A stretch of DNA of 64,000 nucleotides from JANOYY01 sp043720395 (GCA_043720395.1 JAYSSR010000057.1:28138-92137), one strand, 5' to 3'. Counted from the first letter of the stretch, positions 17,627 to 27,791 are shown. Notes: a model not told the origin generated them from the letters alone. Program-made: numbers and translations.

Positions 17627-19857
17627 GGCGCTCGGCACTGGCAGCCACCGTTGTCGGTAGCCTTGTTGTGGCGACCGGCGCTGGATGGTTCGCCGGGAGC
17701 CGCGTGAAGTCTCCTGCCCAGCTCGCTGCTGAGACGTCGGAGCCGGTTCCCTCGCTGATCACGTTCCCGGTCGAGAAGCGGGTTCTGTCGTCCGATCTCA
17801 TCCTCCGAGGCACCGTCCGGTACAGCGATCCGATCTCCGTTGTTCTGGCACCATCGCTCCTCAAGCCGAATGCTGTTCTCGTCAGTGTTCCGCCGGTCAG
17901 GGGTCAGGCGCTCAACGAGGGTGACGTCGCGTTGGTCGTCTCCGGACGTCCGGTCTTCGTCCTCCAGGGTGTCACACCTGGATACCGTGACCTCGGCCTC
18001 GGAATGGTCGGAGAAGATATCCGGCAGCTCGAGGCAGCGCTCGCCCGGAAGGGTTTCGACCCTGGCACGGTGGATGGGATCTTCGACGCCTCGACCGCTG
18101 CCGCGGCGAGCACCTTCTACGCGCGAAGTGGTTACGCGCCGTTCGGCCCGAACGACGCTCAACTCGTTGCGTTGCAAAGCGCGCAGAGCAACGTCAGCCT
18201 TGCCACCGATCGCCTGTTGCAGGTCCGCCAGGCCCTCGTCATCGCTCGACAGGGACCCAGACCAGCGGACATAGTGGACGCGATGGCCTCCATCAAGGCA
18301 GGCGAGGCCGGCGTTGCAGCGGCCCGGAGCGCCGCAGAACGTGATGCTGCAAAGGGAGCTGCCGACATCGGGTCGAGAGAGAACGCGGTGCTGGCGGCCA
18401 ATGTCGCGCTTGAGGATGCGCATCGGCGGGCCGGGCTCGCTGCCTCGGGTGCGAACACCTCCACCGGGCTCAAGGCGACTTCAGAGCAGATCGCGCAGTT
18501 GCAGCTCACCGTCGACGACGCGAACGTCTCGGTGGTTTCCGCCGAGGCAGATCTGGCCGCGTCAACGGCCATCGCCGAGACGGTCCGCAAGAACGGTGAA
18601 GCATCGGTGGCCGATGCAAAGGCGAAACTCGCGTCGGTAATGGTCGCCGTCGGCTTGCTTGATCAACAGCAGCAACTTGACCTGGCGAATGCAACCCGGA
18701 CTGCGCAGAGCGCGTCGCTCGTTGCAGAGGCGACCGCCGCACGGGACAACACGGTGGCTGCCGCCGACGTCACCGCCAAGGCGAACGCCGTGAAATCGGC
18801 CAAGGTCAAGGTGGTGCAAGCCGAGCGGTCGCTCGCCACCGGACGAACCGGCATCGATCCTGTCACAGGGCTCCCAGCTGTTACCCCGGGAGACCAGGCA
18901 ACTGTCGCCACGGCGCTCCGACAGGCCGAACTTGCAAGTGCGGGCGCAGCGGCCGACCTCGACGCAATGCGACGCTCGGTCAACCTCGGCGCGACGGCGA
19001 ACGACAGTGCGGTACTCGACGCTCAGTCCCGACTCGCGGCGGCGAGGGCTCGGCTCGCGGCGATCCGGTCGCCTGTGACCGGCACCAAGACGTTGGCCGA
19101 AGCCATCCGCGTCGCCGAGGCTGAACTCGCGCGCCAGAACCGTGAACTCTCGAAGATCACGAAGAGCCTTGGAGTGCAGGTGCCAGCGAACGAGATCTTG
19201 TTCTTCGCGGCACTTCCCCTTCGGATCGACGACACCAAGATCAAACGGGGCGATTCGGCAAGTGCTGAGGTAATGACGGTCAGCGGCACGCGCCTCGCAA
19301 TCGATTCGTCGTTGCTCACGACGGAGGCTTCGCTTACAAAACTCGATGCGTCTGCAACGGTGGATGCGCCCGAGTTCGGCTTCAGCACGAAGGGACACGT
19401 CACGTTCCTTGCGGACAAGCCCGGTCTGCGTGGCACGGACGCCCAGCACATCGCTATCGAGGTGACTCCCGATGACGCTCCGACGCAGCTCGTCGGGGCG
19501 TCGGTTCGGCTTACGATTCCGACCGAAACGACAGGAGGCGAGGCGCTTGTAGTACCGGTTGCTGCCCTGTTTGTTCGTGCCGACGGCACGACGGAGGTTC
19601 AGATCGAGGAGCGCGTCGGGACCACGAGAACCGTTATCGTGAGCGCTGGTCTGTCAGCCCAGGGTTTCGTTGAAATCACGCCTCTTCGCGGAGAGGTGGC
19701 ACCGGGCGACCACGTTGTGATCGGATCGAAGGACGGTTCCGTGAGTGCACTGACGTCGCCGAGAGCGCCGAGTTCGATCCCCGGTACTTCCAAGGTCCAG
19801 TCGAACCTGACCTTTACGACCACTTCCATGTTGCCCGGCGAGACCCGTGCTCCCTAG
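17623..19857 (+). CDS. HlyD/MacA-like adaptor with peptidoglycan-binding domain
   Basis: About 744 aa starting at GTG 17623, overlapping the previous stop; upstream in-frame codons lie inside the lipoprotein gene and are Arg-rich noise. One N-terminal TM (about residues 5-25) anchors it. At about residues 127-165 lies a PG_binding_1-like unit (GEDIRQLEAALARKGFDPGTVDGIFD). A very long Ala-rich coiled coil follows (about 180-510). Beta-barrel segments come after it (VPANEILFFAALPLRIDD, VVPVAALFVRADGTTEVQIEE, GDHVVIGS). This is an adaptor for the ABC exporter downstream that can also grip the wall. Its long hairpin contrasts with the minimal adaptor of the neighbouring RND operon. Confidence 0.85.
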   Translation: MRRSALAATVVGSLVVATGAGWFAGSRVKSPAQLAAETSEPVPSLITFPVEKRVLSSDLILRGTVRYSDPISVVLAPSLLKPNAVLVSVPPVRGQALNEGDVALVVSGRPVFVLQGVTPGYRDLGLGMVGEDIRQLEAALARKGFDPGTVDGIFDASTAAAASTFYARSGYAPFGPNDAQLVALQSAQSNVSLATDRLLQVRQALVIARQGPRPADIVDAMASIKAGEAGVAAARSAAERDAAKGAADIGSRENAVLAANVALEDAHRRAGLAASGANTSTGLKATSEQIAQLQLTVDDANVSVVSAEADLAASTAIAETVRKNGEASVADAKAKLASVMVAVGLLDQQQQLDLANATRTAQSASLVAEATAARDNTVAAADVTAKANAVKSAKVKVVQAERSLATGRTGIDPVTGLPAVTPGDQATVATALRQAELASAGAAADLDAMRRSVNLGATANDSAVLDAQSRLAAARARLAAIRSPVTGTKTLAEAIRVAEAELARQNRELSKITKSLGVQVPANEILFFAALPLRIDDTKIKRGDSASAEVMTVSGTRLAIDSSLLTTEASLTKLDASATVDAPEFGFSTKGHVTFLADKPGLRGTDAQHIAIEVTPDDAPTQLVGASVRLTIPTETTGGEALVVPVAALFVRADGTTEVQIEERVGTTRTVIVSAGLSAQGFVEITPLRGEVAPGDHVVIGSKDGSVSALTSPRAPSSIPGTSKVQSNLTFTTTSMLPGETRAP

Positions 19858-21868
19858 CGCCGAACAGACGAACGTTCCCAAGGAGCCCACCGATACGGTC
19901 GCGACGCCGCTCATCGAACTTGTCGGCGTCGGGAAGGTGTTCCTGACGGTGCCACCCGTGAACGCACTTGTCGACGTGAATCTGCGCGTCAGGGCGGGGG
20001 AGTACCTCGCGATCGAAGGACAGTCGGGTTCCGGAAAGACGTCACTGCTCAACGTTCTCGGCTGCCTCGACCGACACACGTCGGGCACCTACCGGTTCGC
20101 CGGCATCGACACCGCGGCGCTCGACGATGCCGACCGGGCCGCGCTCCGTCGAAGCCGAATGGGTTTCGTTTTCCAGTCGTTTCACCTCCTCGCGCACCGC
20201 AGTGTGCTCGACAACGTCATGCTCGGCGAGCTGTACCTTGCGACGCGCAAGTCGGAGCGACTCGAGCGGGCGACTCGGGCGTTGGAGCAGGTCGGCATGC
20301 TGCACCGCAAATCGTTCCTTCCGACGAGACTGTCCGGCGGGGAGAAGCAGCGAGTCGCGATTGCCCGCGCGCTCATGGGCGAGCCAGACATCCTGCTCTG
20401 CGACGAGCCGACTGGCAACCTCGATACAACGAACACCGAAGCCGTCCTTGACCTGCTCTCCGACCTCGTGGCCCGCGGGATAACGGTGCTGGTGATCACC
20501 CACGAGCAGCAGGTTGCGACGCGAGCGCACCGACGCGTTCGCGTCGTTGATGGTGTCGTGTCCGAGATCGACCTTCCGGCCGTTTCGTCGGTGGTTTGCG
20601 CGTCGCCACCCGTGGTGCCGCTGTCTGAACTGGCGTCGGAACGCTCGCGAAGGCAACTTCGACGGACTCGCCTGAAGCTGAAGGACCTGATCGGCGAATC
20701 GACGTCAGGCGTTTTGGCTCGCCCCGGCCGCGCGCTCTTGACGATCTTGGGCACGGTGTTGGGGATTGGTGCCCTGGTGGCGACGCTGGGGATTTCGAAG
20801 ACCGCGGGAAACCAGATCGTCGGGCGCTTCGACGCGCTTGCGGCAACGGAAATCGTTGCGACACCACGCACCGCTGGCAGGCTCGTATCGATCAGCGCGA
20901 TTCCGTGGAATGCGCAGGCGCAATTGGAGCGGCTGAACGGTGTTGTCGCTGCCGGGACGCTCGCAGATGTCACCGCAAAGGACACGGTGGTTCGGGCGGT
21001 CCCTGTCAACGATCCGCTCGGTCAGACAGAATTCAAGTTGCCAATCAAGGCCGTCTCCCCAGGGCTCTTCGCCGCAGTGCACGGCCGCCTTTCGTCTGGT
21101 CGGTTCTTCGATCGCGGTCACTCTGATCGAAAAGAGCGCGTGGCGGTCATCGGCCAGGCGGCTGCGTCGCGGCTCAATCTCGTGCGGGTAGATCAGCTTC
21201 CTGCGGTGTATATCGGCGAGAAGCTCTACACGGTTGTAGGGATACTGGCTTCGGTTGCTCGACAGCCTGATCTAGTCTCGTCGGTCATCATTCCTGAAGG
21301 GACGGCCAGGGCACAGTTCCGGCTCGCGGGGCCGGCGCTCGTCGAGGTGGACACGCGCATCGGTGCGACCGGCTTGATTGCGCGTCAGATCGCTATGGCT
21401 CTTTCGCCGAATGATCCGCGCAGGATCAAGGTGTCGTCGCCGCCGGAGCCGAAGCTCGTGAAGGACGGCGTCCAGAACGACCTTGACTCGCTCTTCCTCA
21501 TTCTTGGTGGCGTTTCGCTGCTGGTCGGAGCGATCGGGATCGCGAACGTCACCTTGGTCTCGGTGTTGGAACGCACCGGCGAGATCGGTCTGCGTCGTGC
21601 ACTCGGCGCCCGCAGACACCACATCGCAACTCAGTTCCTGGCTGAGAGCACAGCGATGGGATTGATCGGCGGAGTCCTCGGATCATCGCTCGGTGTACTC
21701 GTGGTGGTGGCGACCGCGATTACGCGCTCATGGACAGCAGTGATCGATCCAATCGTGCCGCTTGTCGCTCCGCTGGTCGGTGCTGCCGTCGGCCTCGTCG
21801 CCGGGCTGTACCCGTCACTTCGGGCTGCGTTGCTGGAACCTGTCGAGGCGCTCCGCTCCGGAACCTGA
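19847..21868 (+). CDS. MacB-like ABC exporter (ATPase and permease fused)
   Basis: A 673-aa protein. The ATPase domain covers about residues 20-245: Walker A GQSGSGKTS, signature LSGGEKQRVAIARAL, Walker B ILLCDEPTGNLD, H-loop VITHEQ. The MacB/FtsX permease (about 290-673) has TM1 near RALLTILGTVLGIGALVATLGI. A large periplasmic domain follows, then three C-terminal TMs (LFLILGGVSLLVGAIGIANV onward, with RTGEIGLRRALGARR). It starts at GTG, overlapping the adaptor stop by 11 nt. With the adaptor and lipoprotein it should form a MacAB-type mechanotransmission exporter for peptides, lipids or antibiotics. The last 238 bp run antisense to the end of the convergent membrane protein gene. Confidence 0.92.
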   Translation: MLPSAEQTNVPKEPTDTVATPLIELVGVGKVFLTVPPVNALVDVNLRVRAGEYLAIEGQSGSGKTSLLNVLGCLDRHTSGTYRFAGIDTAALDDADRAALRRSRMGFVFQSFHLLAHRSVLDNVMLGELYLATRKSERLERATRALEQVGMLHRKSFLPTRLSGGEKQRVAIARALMGEPDILLCDEPTGNLDTTNTEAVLDLLSDLVARGITVLVITHEQQVATRAHRRVRVVDGVVSEIDLPAVSSVVCASPPVVPLSELASERSRRQLRRTRLKLKDLIGESTSGVLARPGRALLTILGTVLGIGALVATLGISKTAGNQIVGRFDALAATEIVATPRTAGRLVSISAIPWNAQAQLERLNGVVAAGTLADVTAKDTVVRAVPVNDPLGQTEFKLPIKAVSPGLFAAVHGRLSSGRFFDRGHSDRKERVAVIGQAAASRLNLVRVDQLPAVYIGEKLYTVVGILASVARQPDLVSSVIIPEGTARAQFRLAGPALVEVDTRIGATGLIARQIAMALSPNDPRRIKVSSPPEPKLVKDGVQNDLDSLFLILGGVSLLVGAIGIANVTLVSVLERTGEIGLRRALGARRHHIATQFLAESTAMGLIGGVLGSSLGVLVVVATAITRSWTAVIDPIVPLVAPLVGAAVGLVAGLYPSLRAALLEPVEALRSGT

Positions 21869-23571
21869 AGATCGGTCGTCCAGGTCAGAACGCCTCTCCA
21901 CAGCCCGGGGTAGGGCGTGGGTTGGAATCCGGCTCGAAGCGCATCTCGCAGGCTTGGGTCGTGCTGGAGCAGGTCCGGCGACACGAACGCGAATGACGCA
22001 CTCTCGATCGACGAGCGGTCAGCTCTTTTGCGGAACACGCCGACTGTTTGCGAGGGATCGAAAATTGCCTCGGACGGTCCGGTCCGATCAAGTACGTACG
22101 CCACGCGGCTCAGTTGCGCTTCGTTGGTCGAACCCCACAGGTCTGCGATCTGCGCGGCGACGGGGAGGAGCAGAACGGTGGCCGTGAGCGCGGTGCGCCA
22201 GCCAACCGATAGGCCGAAACCAGGTCGTCGGAAACGCGACCGCGCTCCGACGACGACTTGGCCGTCGCGATCCGGCGACGAGAGGAAGCTCGCGGCGCAA
22301 AGCGCGAGAAGCAGGAGTGGAAGCAGTGCGACCCTGGTCAGGGGTGCTCGCTCGAAGAGCGCTCCCGCGCAAGCGCCGACCAGGGCCAGCATCGGCGCGT
22401 ACCGCGGCCGCACGACTCGACGGGCCAACGGCGCTGCTTCGGACAGCAGCCCGGCCATCACGACGATTGCCAAAGGCACGAAGGCGAGCAATGACGCGGC
22501 ATCCCTACCCACTTCGATCCCGCGACCGCCGACGCTGACGGGCACCTGCAGTCCGAGGGCCGCGGCCCCTGCGGTGCAGCAAACGACGGTCGTGAGGAAG
22601 CCGAGCACGACCCGTCCCTCGGAACTCACGGACTCCGGGGGAGCAAGCATGCGCCGGTGCTGCCGACCGTCGAGGACGGTCCACGCGAAGAGACCCAAGG
22701 CAGCGAAGGCGCATGTTCGTGAACTCAGAGCGCTGCCTCCGAGCAGCACACCGCCGATCGCGAACCGACGACCCTCGCGCACGGGACCGGCAAGGCACCA
22801 CCCAGCGCCGAGTAACAGGGGCGTGCCGACCGCGGTCACCCCCGTCAGGCGGTCCCCGTGGGCGAATGCCGCCACTCCGAGCAGTATCGCCGCGGTCATC
22901 GCCTCGCCACGTCGATCAACGAACGCGCGAGCCCACATGAACGCGACCGCCACCGCGGCGAGAAGGAGTCCGAGAGCGAGCCAGCGAGCGGCGAGCAGGG
23001 TGCCCGTGTTCGGATGGCGCAAGGGGAGAACGACAGCCTCGACGATCGACACTGCGGAGAGTGGGAGACGTCCGGCGGTGCTCGAGGCGTGCTCGGACCA
23101 GGTCCAGGCTGCTTGAAGCGACTGCAGTTCGTCGGCGGTGTACGGAAAACGGAAGATCGCCCAGATCTGTGCCGACAGCAGAAATGCGGCAGCAGGTATG
23201 CCGAGAGCGAGTCCGGTCCTGCCGATCGGAGATCGCCGGACGCGGTGAGCGGCCCGATAGGTGGGAACGACGAACGCGACGCCGCTGACAGCGACACTGG
23301 CCGGGATGAGCGCGGCGGGCTTCCACCAGTGCGCATACAACAGCGCTTGTGACGCCAACACGAGCCAGGACGTGCCTACCGCAAGAGTCAGCGCGGCGTG
23401 AGTCTTCTGCTCGTAGTCGCCCATTCGACGAGAAATCGCCCGCCCCGGCATGACAATCAGCACGAAGAACAACGGCCCGATTCTGAACCACGCTGGCGCT
23501 CCAGCGGCCGGGCTGACAACGGCCGCCACAAGCGAGCCGGCGAGCCCGACGGGCATGATCCAGGCTCTCAC
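21631..23571 (-). CDS. Polytopic membrane protein, last gene of the EPS operon
   Basis: A 646-aa protein with about 11-13 hydrophobic segments between residues 5 and 480. A soluble tail follows (STNEAQLSRVAYVLDRTGP, ASFAFVSPDLLQHDPSLRDALRAGFQPTPYPGLWRGV). The layout (short loop with FPYTADELQSLQAAW after a TM, C-terminal lumenal domain) recalls GT-C-type glycosyltransferases of the ArnT/GT39 kind. The Asp-Glu in TADELQS could be the catalytic pair, but no family signature is certain. It starts at GTG 23571, overlapping the previous stop (GTGA). The final 79 residues (after about 565) are low in conservation, rich in Thr/Ser/Pro, and lie antisense to the ABC exporter gene. Confidence 0.75.
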   Translation of the reverse strand: MRAWIMPVGLAGSLVAAVVSPAAGAPAWFRIGPLFFVLIVMPGRAISRRMGDYEQKTHAALTLAVGTSWLVLASQALLYAHWWKPAALIPASVAVSGVAFVVPTYRAAHRVRRSPIGRTGLALGIPAAAFLLSAQIWAIFRFPYTADELQSLQAAWTWSEHASSTAGRLPLSAVSIVEAVVLPLRHPNTGTLLAARWLALGLLLAAVAVAFMWARAFVDRRGEAMTAAILLGVAAFAHGDRLTGVTAVGTPLLLGAGWCLAGPVREGRRFAIGGVLLGGSALSSRTCAFAALGLFAWTVLDGRQHRRMLAPPESVSSEGRVVLGFLTTVVCCTAGAAALGLQVPVSVGGRGIEVGRDAASLLAFVPLAIVVMAGLLSEAAPLARRVVRPRYAPMLALVGACAGALFERAPLTRVALLPLLLLALCAASFLSSPDRDGQVVVGARSRFRRPGFGLSVGWRTALTATVLLLPVAAQIADLWGSTNEAQLSRVAYVLDRTGPSEAIFDPSQTVGVFRKRADRSSIESASFAFVSPDLLQHDPSLRDALRAGFQPTPYPGLWRGVLTWTTDLQVPERSASTGSSNAARSDGYSPATRPTAAPTSGATSGTIGSITAVHERVIAVATTTSTPSDDPRTPPINPIAVLSARN

Positions 23572-26500
23572 GACCAGATCAACAGTTCGGGCTCAGGCGG
23601 TGCTTCGTCAAATTTCAGTTCCGTCGGCGTCGGGTCGGCGGGTGCCAGCGTGAAGACCACGGCGTCGCTGTTCTCGAAGGCCATGGCGAACTTTGGCGAG
23701 CCCCGAAGCGCCCCCTCGAGCCTGTCGAGCGCGCCTACCGGCAGCGTTCCCTCGGCGTCAGCGTCGGCCTTCTGACTTCGTGTGATCAGAATGTAGGCTC
23801 GTGCGTAGCGCGGATCGGCAAGCCACGCTTCGAGGCGGACAGCAGGGTCGGCGAGGATCGTACGAACACTGTCCGGCGGCTCTTCGGTGATTGGCACATA
23901 GACAAACTTTTCGTAGTTCAAGAACTTTCCGGGATAGTTGCCATTCCCTTCGACCAAGAGCGTCGGTGCCACGGCATTGTTGGCAAGAAATGTTGACGCT
24001 GATACTTCGTTTTTGGAGAAACGATAGTGACGATCTTTCCCAAAATGAGCCATCGCGAAGCCGAAGAAAAGTAGTAACGAAACCGCGGCCAAGGTGACGG
24101 TGTGGAGTCGATTGGGGGTTATAACTGGTGATGGAAGTAGGGCCCACGCCGCAAAAAGGGCCAAGAATGGAATTGAAAACAGATACGCGCGAAAGAGGAT
24201 TTCTCCTCCGAATTCGTTGGCAACCACGAGAAGTACGGGTGAACATAAGAGGATCAAAGCCCTGCCGTCTCGGTGGCCCCGCCGGAGACGCACGACCACT
24301 CCGATGAGGGCCAGGACTGCGATGAGGACGACCACCCCGCGGCCAGCCAGTGATACGAATGCCTGTCCTGCACTCTGGCGTGCCGTGTCACGCAACGTCG
24401 CACCGGCGTTCTCGACCGGTGCCCCGAATGAACGGAGGGTCGAGGCGAGGTTCTTCGCCGCGAACGTCCTGGCAGGACCCAGCAACCACAGCACCTGACC
24501 GATGAACGCCGCCAGCACGACCCAAGCCGCCCGGATTCGTCGGCTGGCGACGAGCAGAGCCATCACGACAAGCATCATCCCTGGGGTGACCTGGTGGCTG
24601 GAGATGCTCGTTATGGCAAGGGCGAGCACGACGAGGCCGGTGCCGACTGCAGCTCGGCATCGTGGCTCGCGATGCTTCGCGCCTGGCCGGATTGCTCTCT
24701 CGGCAATGTCATCGTCGTTGCGCCGAACCCGACGGAAATGGCGCAGCACGAGCGCGAGGATCACTAGATGGAGGAAGTACGCCATGGCCTGCGGAGCGAA
24801 GTAGTCCTGTCCGACCCAGTTGGTGAGGAAGAACAGCCAGACTGCTGTCCACACGACGCGTCGGTCGCCGCCGAGCGTCGGAAGCAGGAGCAGCAGGGCG
24901 GAGAGGTCCAGCAGGTTGACGACAACGGGTGCCCAGAGTGCAAATACGACGGCGTTCTTCGTACCGATCAAGTCGACTAAGGCTGCATTTGCCGAGAAAA
25001 ATCCCGGCCAATTGTGGTAAACGCTTAGCGCGCTGATTCGTGGATTGACCGAACCATGTCGGCCAATATAATCCACGATGCCTACGTGTTTCCACGCCCA
25101 GGAGTAGCGCAACGTCCGGTAGAGGACAGGGGTCGTCGCATGGATCATGACGATGTAGCCGCTGATGAGTACGAGCAGTCGGCGTTCGTTGAGCGATGGC
25201 CTGGTCAACGAATGCACTACTGCAACCACGACTGCGGCAACGCCAACCCACGCGAATGCAGGCATGACCGACACGAGACCGACGTCGGTCATGGCCCCGA
25301 TGTCAACGCGAGAAAGGCCCCATAGCCAGACCATGGTCGCTCCGGCAAGCACGCCGATGGTTCCAAGGCCGCCCACGGCCTTGGCTGCTTGGTCGATCGC
25401 GCGTGGAAGTCGCGCCCACGAGACCGGTTTGAGCGCGGCGCGTCCGATGACGGTCGCCGAGCTCCCGGCGACCTCCGGGAAGGACAAACCTTCGACCACA
25501 GCGATCACGTTGCGGCGCAACCATCGCCTGCTCACTCGGTATCGTTCGCCCTTGACAAGGTTCGATTCAGCGTGCGCGAGCCACGCAAGCAGCACGAGGT
25601 GGCGGTCCGACAGGGGAGTCCCACCAGGCACGGCTCCACTGTCTGCGTCTCCATGGAGGAACGCAGCTTCGTCGGAGTCAAGCGTCAATGAGCCGTCAGC
25701 CGCCTTCAACACGAGGTTCCCCAACTCGGCACCGGTGGCCTCGCGGCGCAATGCGAGCACGAACATCGCCAGGTCCGCGCCAGGGAGACCGTCGTGGCGC
25801 GAACGCTCCCAATCGACGAGGCCCGTAACCCTCCGGCCTTCACCGTCGAGAAGCACATTCCCGGGCGTGAGGTCGCCGTGGACCCGGGCGATGGCGACCC
25901 GCTGCCCGAGCAGCACGGAGTGCAGTTCGTCTGCCAAGGCTGCCGAGCCTCTCGCGAAGTCTGCGGAGGCCGTGCCCACAGCGGCCGACATCAGTTCGAG
26001 AGGACGGCCCACCCACCTGTGGAACAGTTCCTCGTCCACCTCCGCCTCTCGCGCCGTCAGCGAATGCAGTCGGGCTGCATAGGCACCCACGGCTCTCAGT
26101 GCGGCCGGACGCCGTGTCACGTCGAGCAACGCGTCGCTGTTCGCAGCACCGAGACAGCGGGTCTCCGCCACGAACCGCAACCCGGTCGCAGTTCCCTCCC
26201 GGACAACGCGGGGAAAGGTTTCTGCCATGACGGCCAATCTCGGGTCAGCGTGGAGGGCCCGAAGCGTCCCGACGTGATCGATGAGGCCGAAGCGGGCGCG
26301 TCGGCCTGTGGCCATCTTGACCACGACCGGTTTGTGTCGGCCGGCGAGTTCCACGACGATCGCGTCGTTTTGAGCCGATAACAGCCGTGCCTGCCCAGAC
26401 CGGAGCTCTTCGGGGAGGTCAATCCGGGCCAGGAGAGCTTTGAGGCGATGCGTGGCGTGCAGGTGGCGGGCTCGGTTGCGGATGCGTCCGAGACTCGCCA

Positions 26501-27791
26501 AACCTTGCGCCCCTTGGATGACCCGAAGCGACGCCACCAGGAGCACTGCAGCGGCGACAGCGCTCTGACCCAGGAGAACGCCGGCGCCAATACCGGACAG
26601 TCCGTGGTCGGGTTGGAGATACGCAGCCAGTCCCACGCAGAGCACGAATATCGCTGCGTGGCCAACCACGACAACCGTCATCTGCTGGCGCACCCTCGCT
26701 CGGCTCAGTGCGATCGAGGTGACCGTGTAGGGAAGCGCCGAGAGTGCGAGCAGCCGTAACAGGCTTGTGCCGTTGTCCTCGTAAGCGGGACCGAAGACGC
26801 GAAGCACCCACGGTGCGGCGATCACGACGGCGACCGTGGTCGGTACGACCAACGCGAAGGCCTGACGCGAAACACGGCGGTTCAGCTCAGCGAGGCGTCC
26901 GGGATCTCGGGCCGCCTCGGACAGCAGCGCCGCGCCGATGCATCCGCTCACGACGTAGAGGCCATAGGCGATCTGGGCCGACACGTAGTAATACGCGGCC
27001 GCCGATGCTCCGGCTCGCCGGAGCACGAGCAAGGGGAGGCCGTCGAGCGTGGCCAGCCACAGGAGGGTCGCCACCTGGTCGGCCAGCGAGAAGCGCAGGA
27101 CGCGGACAAAGGTGGGCGGCGTCGCGTCGGATGCACGGGCAACGTGGCGCGGGAGCCAGACGCGGGCGATCGCCAGGTTGACGGCAACAATCAATACGAC
27201 GGTAGGGATGCTCCACGAGAGGAAGACACCCCAGCGCGGGGCGGCGTAGGCAAGTCCGAGCAGCATTGCGATTTTGGCAGCCGAGAACACGATGTTTTCG
27301 ACCGGTACCCACATGGCCTGACCGAGCCCTACCAGAGCGCTGTCCTGGATAATGAACAACGACCACGCGACCAAGGTGATCAGGAAGATGGACAGCGGCG
27401 CTGGGCCGTCTCGCAGGAAGGCGAGGTCAGGCGACCACACGCGTACTCCGACGAGGAATGCGGACCCGGCCAGGGTGGCGCACACGGCTGTAAGCGCGTA
27501 ACTGTTCCGGATCAAGCGGCCCGTCGTGCCTCCTGCTTGGGGTACGAAGCGCAGAAGTCCGTTCTTCAAGCCGAGATTGGCGATCCCGGCGAGCAGCGTC
27601 GTAGCGGCGACAAGGGACGACCCGATGCCGACCGACCGGGTGTCATAGCGGTGCGCGGCGACGAACCAGTAGACGGCACCGAGCGCTGACGTGGCCAGGG
27701 AGCTGGCCACGAGGGCATACCCGGAGCGCAGGACCGGCACCCGTAGGTGGGTTCGTAGCCCCCGCGGAGCGAATGCCGTTGCCGAGATCAT
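23568..27791 (-). CDS. Flippase / APH-type kinase / polytopic membrane protein fusion
   Basis: A 1407-aa protein starting at ATG 27791, overlapping the GH16 stop (ATGA); longer starts would run back into GH16. Residues 1-435 resemble a Wzx/MATE-like polysaccharide flippase with about 12 TMs (YWFVAAHRYDTRSVGIGSSL, GLKNGLLRFVPQAG). Residues about 460-740 are an aminoglycoside-phosphotransferase-like kinase: HGDLTPGNVLLD at about 638 has the catalytic Asp and Asn, and TGLVDWERSRHDG provides the metal Asp. Residues about 790-1280 hold about 12 more TMs like EPS polymerases or GT-C enzymes. A lumenal tail follows. It likely exports, and perhaps polymerises, lipid-linked repeats under kinase control. 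The fusion is unusual; the function of each part is inferred from fold. Confidence 0.82.
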   Translation of the reverse strand: MISATAFAPRGLRTHLRVPVLRSGYALVASSLATSALGAVYWFVAAHRYDTRSVGIGSSLVAATTLLAGIANLGLKNGLLRFVPQAGGTTGRLIRNSYALTAVCATLAGSAFLVGVRVWSPDLAFLRDGPAPLSIFLITLVAWSLFIIQDSALVGLGQAMWVPVENIVFSAAKIAMLLGLAYAAPRWGVFLSWSIPTVVLIVAVNLAIARVWLPRHVARASDATPPTFVRVLRFSLADQVATLLWLATLDGLPLLVLRRAGASAAAYYYVSAQIAYGLYVVSGCIGAALLSEAARDPGRLAELNRRVSRQAFALVVPTTVAVVIAAPWVLRVFGPAYEDNGTSLLRLLALSALPYTVTSIALSRARVRQQMTVVVVGHAAIFVLCVGLAAYLQPDHGLSGIGAGVLLGQSAVAAAVLLVASLRVIQGAQGLASLGRIRNRARHLHATHRLKALLARIDLPEELRSGQARLLSAQNDAIVVELAGRHKPVVVKMATGRRARFGLIDHVGTLRALHADPRLAVMAETFPRVVREGTATGLRFVAETRCLGAANSDALLDVTRRPAALRAVGAYAARLHSLTAREAEVDEELFHRWVGRPLELMSAAVGTASADFARGSAALADELHSVLLGQRVAIARVHGDLTPGNVLLDGEGRRVTGLVDWERSRHDGLPGADLAMFVLALRREATGAELGNLVLKAADGSLTLDSDEAAFLHGDADSGAVPGGTPLSDRHLVLLAWLAHAESNLVKGERYRVSRRWLRRNVIAVVEGLSFPEVAGSSATVIGRAALKPVSWARLPRAIDQAAKAVGGLGTIGVLAGATMVWLWGLSRVDIGAMTDVGLVSVMPAFAWVGVAAVVVAVVHSLTRPSLNERRLLVLISGYIVMIHATTPVLYRTLRYSWAWKHVGIVDYIGRHGSVNPRISALSVYHNWPGFFSANAALVDLIGTKNAVVFALWAPVVVNLLDLSALLLLLPTLGGDRRVVWTAVWLFFLTNWVGQDYFAPQAMAYFLHLVILALVLRHFRRVRRNDDDIAERAIRPGAKHREPRCRAAVGTGLVVLALAITSISSHQVTPGMMLVVMALLVASRRIRAAWVVLAAFIGQVLWLLGPARTFAAKNLASTLRSFGAPVENAGATLRDTARQSAGQAFVSLAGRGVVVLIAVLALIGVVVRLRRGHRDGRALILLCSPVLLVVANEFGGEILFRAYLFSIPFLALFAAWALLPSPVITPNRLHTVTLAAVSLLLFFGFAMAHFGKDRHYRFSKNEVSASTFLANNAVAPTLLVEGNGNYPGKFLNYEKFVYVPITEEPPDSVRTILADPAVRLEAWLADPRYARAYILITRSQKADADAEGTLPVGALDRLEGALRGSPKFAMAFENSDAVVFTLAPADPTPTELKFDEAPPEPELLIWS

